From Panagrolaimus kolymaensis (taxonomy: Eukaryota; Nematoda; Chromadorea; Rhabditida; Panagrolaimidae): a DNA stretch of 64,000 nucleotides. Positions within the stretch are counted from its first letter, which is position 1. The number at the start of each line of letters is the position of its first letter. Made by a program: the position numbers and the translations under genes. Shown here one piece after another: positions 36,739-46,252 of this stretch. The notes beneath the pieces were generated by a model. It did no database searches, was not told where the DNA came from, and saw only the letters and a list, made by a program, of their open reading frames with translations. The stretch lies in NCBI GenBank assembly GCA_028622995.1, contig JAJQJQ010000031.1, positions 744,001 through 808,000 of the forward strand. The letters run 5' to 3'.

Positions 36739-38458
36739 TTAATCACTTGAAACAATAACAAAACCAATTTTCAATAGCTTACAAGCTTCATCAAGTCCAG
36801 TGCGAATTCGCTTCTTTTCTTCAGCGGAAAATTCAATGAAAAGGTAAAATCCAAGTTCTTTTGGCTTCTTTCCAGTTTCTTTCTTGATTGCTTTGATGTG
36901 ATGCTTGAGAAGGAGAGCCAACATGAATACAGGAGTTGCAGTTTGTCGGCTTCCAGAAAAGGTTTCAAATTGAAGTAAAATAGGGTTTTCAGCATTACTA
37001 GTAACTTTGAATCCCCAGTTTGGATCAGCTTTGAGATCGTCAGCTGGCATTGAAAGAAGTTTGATCAAATCTGAAAACAATACACATAATCCAAAAAGCA
37101 TGAGATTGTAAACATACCATAAACCACAAAAGGATCTTTACTTTTGACTTTGTTCAAATCTGTGACAATAGTAGGTTCTTCTGGTTCAAAGTTAAGGTAA
37201 AGATCATTTCCATGTAAGCCTAAAAACAATAACACGTTTTCTTGCAAGATACAAAAAGCTAACTTACCGTTCCATTCATTCAAGAACTTATAACCATTCT
37301 CATCACGAACACAAATAACGGATGAGTTATCAAAGAATCCAATTACAGGGACATTCAAATCAGCTCTTGATGATGAAAGTTTCTTTGGAAATGCATCAAT
37401 TTCAGGAATGATGTATGATTCTTGATACAGGAATGGAAGAGAGTTTCGATCGACGACTAAAGCAATCTTGATACGATGTTCTTCTTGTTCTTTGGAAGTT
37501 TGAGCTTTACCAGCAGGTTTGTAACTTTCAGAAATCTCGTCAAGAAATGCAACCTATAAAACAACATCAAAGTATAAAGATAAAGGAAAGAAGGAAACAG
37601 ACTTACATAATATGACTTCTTTGATTTAGGAATAATTTTGACTTTTTCCAAAGGCAATTCTTCACATTCATCTACAGTAATCAAAGCTTGTTCGGGAGCA
37701 GTAATATTTGATTCATTTGTTACAGCAAGAATATTCATACAGAAAGGAATAATTTGATTATGTCCGCGTTCAATTATTGTTTTCCAAACTTGTGGAATAT
37801 ATTTACTTCTATCATCTTCAATATCAATGGAAATAACCTTTTTTGGTGGAACGACAGTAGATTTCAAAGACTTCACCAATTCATTACCTTGTAAATCATA
37901 AACAATAACATAGTCAGGATTACATGTACCAAGACATTCAGTTGCCACATCATTAATATTTCTATTAAAGCGATTGAACACTCGATCACCGGTGTATAAA
38001 TATCCTTCTTGTTCACGTCGAAGTTCAGAAACACATATGTTTTCACCCCTAGATAAAACATTCAAAATAGCATCACCAGTTTTTGAACCAATCTTTGAGG
38101 AAAATAAAATTGTCATAGTTGAAATTGTTTTAGGGTCAACAAGATAAATATGACAATTACGTTTTGTAACTTCTTCATAAACCATTTGACGAATTTCAAG
38201 ATCAATAGGATGAGAACTATTGTTATAATCAGCAAGAATAAAAATAACAGCTCTGAGATTTTGACAAAGACCAGAATCAAGGAACTTGGAAAGTTCTATA
38301 ACAGGTACATCCATAGATTTTGGAAGAGATTCAAACTGAGCATTCATGAAAACACCATCGAATTTTCCATTTTTCGTTCCTTGAATAAGTAAAGCTTCGT
38401 CTTTCTTTTTCAAATTCTTAACAGGAAGAGACGGATGCAATAAGTTATGTTTATCCAT
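36739..38458 (-). CDS. Degenerate Hsp70-like protein with permuted domain order
   Basis: Four exons (37607-38458, 37268-37553, 37118-37219, 36739-37070) give 1572 nt, 523 aa from the ATG at 38458; an in-frame ATG at 38608 is judged less likely. Residues 70-230 follow the Hsp70 ATPase from the end of lobe I through lobe II: RAVIFILADYNNSS resembles the AVITVPAYFNDSQ strand and VYDLQGNELVKSL resembles the lobe II GGST region. Residues about 240-340 resemble the beta substrate-binding part. Residues 352-523 then resemble the Hsp70 N-terminus: VIGFFDNSSVICV at the phosphate-1 position, VVYDLIKLL, NWGFKV, and a closing FYLFIEFSAEEKK. The protein stops right after that helix. Key ATPase glycines and threonines (GTT, GGGTFD, NEPTAA) are not preserved, so nucleotide hydrolysis is doubtful. 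The similarity was judged by eye. Confidence 0.6.
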
Positions 38459-38724
38459 GATTGCAGAAACAATAACGAAATGAAGCAATGTACTTTTCTG
38501 AAGAATAAATCTATAAAAAGTAGTTAGAAATAAAGTTTTTTGAGTTTTTGAAAACAAAAAAGCTTGCCGCTTCAATGCAAACAATCGTGTTAAGAGGTAA
38601 AATGGCATTTGAATTTTGTTTCTTGCAAAATTTTTTGCACCGCGAACGTCTTTATTTTTTTTAAAAGCTCGTAAAGCAATTATTACTTTTATTTCGTTAG
38701 TTACAAATATAAGTATCTACTTTT

Positions 38725-39006
38725 TTAATTATAAGAATTAACAATAAAAAGTTGTTCATTATGGATACACCATAAATCTTCTATGGTGAAACAAGATTTA
38801 ATTTGTTCTGTTGCAACACCCAAAGTTTCTGAATAAGTTATTTGTCGTTTATCGTCGTCACCTTCAGCTCCTTCAGAAAAATATGCTGCAAAGGCGTCGA
38901 TTCGAGTTTGGGATTGTTTATATTCTTTGGTGTCATCTTCTTGTTCAGATCCTCCAGTGGCATCTTCAACGCTAACAATTTGTTCTTGAGGAAGTTTTGG
39001 ATTTCT
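38725..39006 (-). pseudogene. Orphan terminal exon or gene fragment
   Basis: After a CAG acceptor at 39007-39009 (minus strand), an open frame of 93 codons runs to a stop at 38725. It is acidic and polar (GGSEQEDDTKEY, EGAEGDDDKRQI) and ends with a more ordered segment (SCFTIEDLWCIHNEQLF). Composition looks coding, but no upstream exon or start codon was found. It could be the 3' exon of a decayed gene. Confidence 0.35.
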
Positions 39007-39279
39007 CTGCGATATTCAACTCTAAAATTGGATCGCTAAAAATATGCCGGATGTTAAATCAATTCTATTTTAAAAACTTTTGAGATAATGTTTTTATTTA
39101 AATTTGATTTTTCAGATAATTTTATTATTTCTCTCTAGCTCGCAATTAACCATAAGAATTAACTGAAACTATGGATCCAAAAACTTTTTTTGGCACATCT
39201 TAATTTGAAAAGTTGTTCGAGAGTAAGTTAAATTAGGCGGCAACGAAACATGAAAAAATTATATTTTTGTTACTGTTTC

Positions 39280-39477
39280 TTAAAGGGACATAGCTATTTC
39301 ATGCCTTTTTTGAAATTTCGATAGTGGGGACTGAAAGTTACACTTGGTAAGGCGCGTGTTTGAATTACCGTGTAAGACAGAAAGTGCACGGTAATTCAAA
39401 CACGCGCCGCCCCAACTGTTCCTATCAGCCCCAGTATCGAAATTTTTAAAAGGCATGAAATAGCTATGTCCCTTTAA
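39280..39477. mobile_element. 198 bp foldback MITE
   Basis: The ends AAGGGACATAGCTATTTCAT and the inverted copy at the other end are perfect. They are flanked by TTAA on both sides (39280-39283, 39474-39477), readable as a TTAA (piggyBac-like) or TA (mariner-like) duplication. A GC-rich inner hairpin (GGCGCGTGTTTGAATTACCG and its complement) lies around 39352-39408. It is non-coding. Confidence 0.75.
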
Positions 39478-39544
39478 TTCCTATGGATTTGCCCAAACTT
39501 TAAATAGAAAAATCTTTTTTATTTTATCTTTAATTTTTGATAAA

Positions 39545-40640
39545 CAAGAAAAAGAGCGTTAGTTATTGAATAGGAAGTTTATTATTTCTTTTTAATTTAT
39601 CTTGATGCTGAATTATTAAACGAGATATAAGTTTTAAATATTCATGTTTAAATCGGATGTTACGCTGTTAGGGATACTAACATATTCGGTTCCTTTTTTG
39701 TTGATAAATTTATATAATCAAAATTTGGTGAAACTAAAGTTATATCCGACTCCGAAAGTACTCTTTAGTGAGTCGGCACTGATTGTATCGTCGGGTAATA
39801 AAGGTGAAAATAAAAAAAGCAAACTTTTTTTAAATATTCAAAAAGAAGCCTAAATTCTAAAGTAAAAAAGGCTGTCGTCTTCGTGGACTTTTAAAAATAA
39901 TAATAGTGTTTTTTTTTTCTTGCTGCAAGAATGGGGTCCTCATATCCTAATTTTATACAACAACAATAGAGAGCGATGAATGCGAAAGTTTATCCATGGC
40001 ATTGTCAAGAAAAAATAAAGTAATTAAAAAAGAAATATATCTTGACATTCTTTTATTGAAAATCTTTTCATTTGAATTTTATTAATAAAATAACCCACTG
40101 CAAAAAAGAATCGTTGTAAATCAAGAAAATATGTGAAAGATAGTTATCGTTGTATTGAAAGATGTATTCAATGGTTTTTTTAAATTTTAGGATTCATAGT
40201 ATCGGTCTCGGTCATACTTGATTGACATGTGTGGGGAAATTTACATCCATTGCAACTTCGTTTATTAATTTTTAAAAATATTGGATTTTTATGTGTGGAA
40301 AATATATAGCATTTTTGTTGTGGTTTATTCGATAAAATTGATTGTATTAATATTTTAATAAAGCTGAAGTGTACTTTTAGAAGCTATTGATTACCTCGTC
40401 GATTAAGAACTTGAAAATTATAAAAAAAGAGACTTCTTTAAAATATTCAAAAAGCTTTTTAAAGCAAAAACTATCTTTAAAGAAAGGTAGAAAATAATTG
40501 TTTTTTGTTTAAACAATCATTAAAAAGGGGGTTTTGTTTTAACAACGAACGGTAGACTTTTTTAATAAAATAAACGTACTTTTGTGACCTTGGAATATTC
40601 ATAATTGTGAAAAGTTTAATGATTGCATTCGTCTACCGAG
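39545..40640. repeat. Tandem duplication, copy A (about 1.1 kb)
   Basis: This copy shares collinear blocks with 40695-41760. Examples are GTTTATTATTTCTTTTTAA at its start, a perfectly conserved 28-mer (39993-40020 against 41156-41183, beginning TCCATGGCATTGTCAAG), and a terminal block with GACCTTGGAATAT. Offsets of about 1115-1163 bp indicate a tandem copy with small indels. No convincing protein is encoded. Confidence 0.7.
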
Positions 40641-40694
40641 ATTGGAGTTCTTTAAGAATTTTTTTTTCTCTGGATAATTTAACACAAAATAATT

Positions 40695-41760
40695 TAAAAA
40701 AACCTTGGTTATCAAATATTTAGGATGTTTATTATTTCTTTTTAACTTAACTTGATGATGAAGTGCTAATCGAAAATGGAGTTTTAAATAATCATTGGTG
40801 GATTTTGCTTTGCCGCTGTTGGTGGTGGCAATATTAACATATTCATTTTATTTTCTCTTTTTTTGTAAAAAAAATTCTATCATAATTTAGTTGATTTTGA
40901 GTTATATCTGACTCAGAAACTAATCCTTATTAAACGGGTATTAATTATCGCGGCGATTATTAAACGTGAAAACAAAAAATAAAAAAAGCAATCTTTAATA
41001 AAATATTCAAAGTTCTAAAAAAGCCACTGTTTTCACGTACTTTTTTTTCCAAATAATATTGTTTGTTTGTTTTTTCAATTTTATTTGGCATGAATGTAAA
41101 GGAAGATTTCATTCGATTTTATACAACAATGGAGAACTGCGGCGACATTATGATTTCCATGGCATTGTCAAGAAAAAATAAAGCGATAAATCTTGGATTC
41201 TTTTATTGAAAAGTTTTTTCTTTTGAAATATTGTGGAAAAAAATTAAATCATCTAGAAAATTTGTCAATAAAAATTTGAGGGAAAAACAAAACTTTTTAT
41301 ATTCCAATTTGGATTTGATAGATTCACAAAACTACATGTCTGAAACTCTCGATCTCAAACAATCATGATGTGCATAAATTATTAAAATTGCACCCTTCAC
41401 AGCTTACGCGGTGGATTTTAAAAAAATACCTGGTTTTTTTTGTGAGTGAATTTTATATATAACGCTTTTATCTCTTTGATTTATAAAATCATTTTTTTTT
41501 TTCACTATCTTCATTAACACTATTAACAGGCAATAAATACCTAAGAGAATAAACATAAAACAAAAATAAAATGATTTTCTTTAAATATTCAAAAAAAAAT
41601 GGCTACGAAAGAAAATAATTGTTTTTGATAAAACAATCGTTAAAAAAGGCTTTGATTTTAAAATAAAAAGAACTTTTTTTTAAACGAATACGTTTTTATG
41701 ACCTTGAAATATATGGGGCGATTATAAAAAATTTAATAATTGCAATCGTCTGCAATGAAA
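40695..41760. repeat. Tandem duplication, copy B (about 1.1 kb)
   Basis: The partner of copy A, with the same block order and moderate divergence. The 28-mer at 41156-41183 ends in an AATAAA-like sequence, so the unit could carry an old transcript end. Confidence 0.7.
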
Positions 41761-43417
41761 CGTTGCTAAACTTTTATTTTTTTTTTGTTCTTCTTCGGTA
41801 ATTTCTTTCATGATTTTGTTAAAATGTGGAACGAACAAATTTTTTTATGGATGCTTTTTGAGACTTGTGGATTAAATATAAATAAACCAAAAGTTTGAAA
41901 GATTAGGATAAAATAAATAAAAATAAAAACTAACGTTCCTCTTTCTAAACCTGGCTTTTTTTATTGATTCAGCTAGCATGATTTCTTTATTTATTTTTTT
42001 CTTATTCTGCGACTTTATCCAGCTTTTTTCACTCTTCTTTTTTAGGTTTGAAAAACTATTTTAAAACTAAACTTTTCTTTTATTTTTGATATCAATTTTT
42101 TGTTTTGTAACTTTCACTCATGGATATTGGCTACTTTCTATTCGTTAAAATAACACTCTTCTTCAATGCCATTTCATTATATTTATTTATTATTGTTTTT
42201 AAAAGCAATATTAATAATTGAAATAAATGTAATATTTTTCACGCATGCTACATTTCTTAATCCCGCACCACCATTAATTTGAGAAATGAATGACAGAATT
42301 TGTTGACGTCGACGAAGTAATCTTTTTTTGTTGGACATTGGCTACTTTTTTTTTTTTATATGAAAAAAATAAAGCAAAAAGCATAGTGCAAAAACAACAT
42401 AGTAGCCAAAAGCAAGTAAAAAGTAAAAAGCAGCTAAAGATTTTTTTACTTTTTAGCAGACTTTTTGAAAGTAAAAAAGGAAAGTAAATGCATCAAAAAA
42501 AATTTAACACAGCAACCAAAAAAAGAGAAAATTTAAAGAAAAAAAGAGTAAAAATAAAACATGTTTGTGTTCCATTTTTTTTCTTCAATTTTTTGCATTC
42601 AAAAACTCACGTTCGTTCACTCTTGTCCTTGCTGTTTGTGGTTTTACTTTTGCTATTTATTTTTTTTCTTCATTTTTAAAAAAAAGGTCCCTGTTTCTTC
42701 TTTATTTTCATTGGTGGTCGTTGCCCAAAAAAAAATAAAATAAAACAATAATAATAATTGTTTGTCATATATTTTTTTTAAATTTGAAACATGCTTTCAC
42801 TCTTCTAACATTTCATTTTCACATTTCATCAACCAGCTGTGGAACGTCTTAAAAAAAAGCAGGCGAAAACAACATAAAAAAAATTATGTGGGTGCGCCAT
42901 AGGGCTTGGGTAGTAAGTATTTGGGTGGCTTGCTTGCTTATTGCTGCTGGTATCAAAAATGCATGTGACTCTTCCAAATTTTTTTTTCTTTTTTCCATAT
43001 TGGAAACGAACATAGACAAAGGAATAAAGAATAATAACTTTTTTTGACGTTTTTTTGTTGCGTGTGTATGCTCCAAATTTCTTTTGTCATATTTTTTTTT
43101 GTTCGAATTTTTTACTTTTTGATTTTGATTGCGATGGTGATCTATCAGTCAGCGGCCTGCATGCATAACATTCATGAACTACTTACTTTCTTGTTTTTGC
43201 TGCTTGCTTGCTGGCAATATTCCAAAAACTCACTTCTACCTTCTTCTTTTTTGTTTTAACAACAAAAAACAATGAGAAATAAAAATGGAATTATTTTTGA
43301 TGCATGAAAGTATTGATAGTGTTTTTACTCATTAAAAAAATAATTTTACACTAAAATCTTTTCGATTAAAAAGTAAAAAGTATAAACTTTGGATATAAGA
43401 TAGACAGTAAAGCCACC
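41761..43417. other. AT-rich intergenic DNA
   Basis: T-rich low-complexity sequence up to the Mutator-like element. Open frames at 42290-43260 are poly-Lys/Phe artefacts of composition. No gene is supported. Confidence 0.4.
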
Positions 43418-43427
43418 AAATAATGAT

Positions 43428-43658
43428 GGCGCGGCGCCACTATGTCGACTAGACACTATGTCGACCAAGCCATAATGTCGACCAGACACAATGTCGACCG
43501 GACACTATGTCGACCAACCATAATGTCGACTGGACACTATGTCGACCAACCATAATGTCGACTGGACACTATGTCGACCAACCATAATGTCGACTGGACA
43601 CTATGTCGACCAACCATAATGTCGACTGGACACTATGTCGACCAACTATAATGTCGAC
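43428..43658. repeat. Left terminal repeat of the MULE (tandem GTCGAC units)
   Basis: A 32 bp unit (CTATGTCGACCAACCATAAT followed by GTCGACTGGACA) is repeated at least four times almost perfectly. Degenerate copies lie nearer the outer end. GTCGAC recurs about every 16 bp. Confidence 0.9.
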
Positions 43659-43790
43659 TATCGAAAATTTTCCCATGCCAAAAAAGCCACGGTAAAAATT
43701 TTGCCGCCTAAATATTTGGGATTTTTATCATCAACTGACAATCTTTTTTTCTTTATCGTTTTATCTTTCTATTTTGTACATCTTTTGAAA

Positions 43791-45541
43791 ATGGAAGTTA
43801 TTCGTTCTCGAAAAGGAGGTTCATTAATTATTGATAATGGTTTTATCTTCAAAAAGCACCGCGAAAAAGAAACTGCCACCTATGGAAGACGATTATATTG
43901 GCGTTGCTGTGAATTGAACTGTAAGGCAACTTTAACCACTGATCCAGAATTTAATTATCAAGGACGAGGAAATGAGCATACACATGAGGGTGACCCATTA
44001 AAAGTAAGTTTGTTTATTATTTTATTGTTAACGGAGTTCTTTGTTTTTAGGCCGAACGAGCTCGTGCCATTCATACTATGAAGAGAAGAGCAATAGATAC
44101 CGTTGAAACAACTTCTCAAATTGTTACAAGAGCTCGTACAACTGTTCCCGAATCTGTTCTTATCTCATTACCTAACACTGATGCTCTTTCAAAAGCTGTC
44201 CAACGAATTCGACGAAAAGAGCGCGGAATTGAACACGATCATGATGATAATTTTGAAATACCTCAACATCTCAAATTCCTTGAAAGAATCAACGAACGTT
44301 TTGAAAGAGAACAAGTATCATTTTTACTATTTGACTCTTTTGATGAACCTGCAATTGTACCTGATGCTGCTTCAGATGATGAATTTGTTGATGCTTTAGA
44401 AGATCTTGAAGATGGTATGGAAGAAAGTGGCCTTAATGAAGTTATAAATGGTCATGCTGGTGCTGTATACAATGAATCAATGGCAAATTTAACAGATGAT
44501 GAAGAAGCAGCAGAAATCGAACAAGAAGGAGATGATCCACAACCAAAACCTCCAAGAATAATTATCTTTGGAACAAATGAAGGTTTAATTCAACTAAGAA
44601 GTTCTTATCATTGGTTTGGTGACGGGACATTTGATGTTTGTCCAGCTTCTTTCAACCAATTATTTACCTTGCATGCTAGATATCTTGATACAAAGTCAGT
44701 TTATTTTAATTTTCTCGAATTTTATGTCTCGTTTTTAGGGTCACTTTTCCATGTATGTACATTTTGTTGAAGCGAAAAGATGCAGCAACTTTTCAAAGAA
44801 TGTTTGCAGCTGTTAAATCCTTGGTCGGAGAAGAACATGTTCCAGCATCCTATTTATGCGACTTTGAAAAAGCTCAAATGATTGGTTTCGAACAAAACTA
44901 TCCTTCTACAAATATTACTGGGTGCTTGTTTCATTTGGCTCAAAGTGTTCAAAGGAATTGTCAAAAACGCGGTTTAAAGCAAACTCTTGAAACTGATAAC
45001 GTACTGAATCTTCAAGTAAAATGCATTCGTGCCATGGCATTCGTACCAGCTGGTGATATTGTTGATGTTTGGAGAGAATTGGCGCCGACTCTAGATCGAA
45101 GACTTCGTGAAGTAACCGCATACTTTGAAAGAACCTATGTTGGAACAGGTGCAAGATTGCCATTGTTTGATCCCAGAAGATGGTCTGTTTATGAAAGGTA
45201 GGCGTCCATATATGAAAATAATCTAAACTTAAACTTGCTTTTTTAGGACTTTAAACAACGATGCTCGATCCAATAATTCCGTCGAAGCCTATCATGGAGC
45301 ATTGAAGAGATTTTTCAACTCTAGTAATCCATCACCGCTCGTCTGTGTCGACAATTTGAGGCATTATCATCAGAAAGTATTAGCTGATCTTTGCCAAATG
45401 CGTATTAATCAACTTCCAAGATCCAAGCAACGACCTCAATGGCTAGAAAATGATTTGAGAAAAAGAAGAATAGCACTTACTTATCATAACGTTTTAAACA
45501 AAATTCAATATGTAAAGGATGTTGCGGCAACGTTTATCTGA
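43791..45541 (+). CDS. MULE transposase with FLYWCH-type zinc finger
   Basis: Exons 43791-44003, 44051-44694, 44739-45197 and 45247-45541 give 1611 nt, 536 aa. Residues 1-70 form a FLYWCH-like zinc finger (YWRCCELNCKATL, then a HTH/HEG tail) for DNA binding. A charged acidic linker follows. The DDE catalytic core then has Asp in FGDGTFDVCP (codon at 44621), Asp in LCDFEKAQ (codon at 44860) and Glu in NNSVEAYHG (codon at 45284), with the family's GCLFHL Cys/His pair between the second and third. The start at 43791 is the first ATG clear of the terminal repeat. It would cut and paste the element, acting at the GTCGAC-rich ends. No damage is seen. Confidence 0.92.
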
Positions 45542-46040
45542 ATTTTCAATTCATCTTTTTTACTCTGTTACTATCTTTTGTTTTGTATTGTTCTTTTCTT
45601 TGTTTTCAATCATTCATATGATAATATTTTTGCACTTTTACTTTTGTTGTTATAAGTTGATTTGTTATGTTTAATAAAAACTTATTGTTACCTTTTGTTA
45701 GATATGTTTCATTTAAAATTATGTGTTTCAGCGCGCCATTTTATCAAACATTTGAGATTTTGGGTAGTTGAGATTATGGCGGCGCACCATAACAGACAAC
45801 CAAGACGATTAGATTGTCACGACACTCGTGATCATCTTCATTTCTCTAATCTAAAATTAGCATAATAATCATTGTTGTCATTTGTTTTGTAATATTGTTA
45901 AGATAAGTTCATTAGTATAATAAATCTGTGCTGAAACAACGTCTCTCATCTCTCTCTCGGAACCGCAATCAACCTACAGCTCAAACCGTCGCTACATAGA
46001 TGGTTATCACCTTTTTTATGAAAAACGTATGGATTTTACC

Positions 46041-46242
46041 ATGGTCGACATTGTGTCCGGTCGACAATATGGCTAGTCGACATAGCGTCCAGTCGACAAT
46101 ATGGCTAGTCGACATAGCGTCCAGTCGACATTATGGCTAGTCGACATTGCGTCCAGTCGACATAATGGTTGGTCGACATTGTGTCCGGTCGACATTATGG
46201 CTTGGTCGACATTGTGTCTAGTCGACATAGTGTCGTGTCGCC
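46041..46242. repeat. Right terminal repeat of the MULE
   Basis: Inverted relative to the left end, with GTCGAC about every 16 bp, but the inner units have diverged to a different variant (AATATGGCTAGTCGACATAG). The outermost units match the left end best. Confidence 0.88.
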
Positions 46243-46252
46243 AAATAATGAT

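Larger units (their letters stand above)
43428..46242 (+). mobile_element. Mutator-like element (MULE), apparently complete
   Basis: The 2815 bp element is bounded by identical 10 bp direct repeats AAATAATGAT (43418-43427 and 46243-46252), the target-site duplication. Both ends begin GGCG and then share ACTATGTCGACTAGACAC-type sequence in inverted orientation. Terminal inverted repeats are about 230 bp (left) and 200 bp (right), built of short tandem units. Between them is one intact four-exon transposase gene with no stop or frameshift, so the copy looks young. AATAAA poly(A) signals occur near 45673 and 45922. Confidence 0.9.

Noticed and set aside
38459..38608. Longer N-terminus of the Hsp70-like protein from 38608
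   Set aside because: The extra 50 residues are hydrophobic/basic and contain pyrimidine-AG acceptor signals, more like a 5' leader.
42290..43259. Several overlapping frames before the MULE
   Set aside because: Composition is poly-Phe/Lys from T and A runs, with no splice structure or domain.
43635..43790. Extending the transposase start to the ATG at 43635
   Set aside because: That would put coding sequence into the terminal repeat; the ATG at 43791 begins the zinc finger directly.
45662..45865. A 67-codon frame after the transposase inside the MULE
   Set aside because: No splice link or recognisable domain; overlaps the probable 3' UTR with a poly(A) signal.
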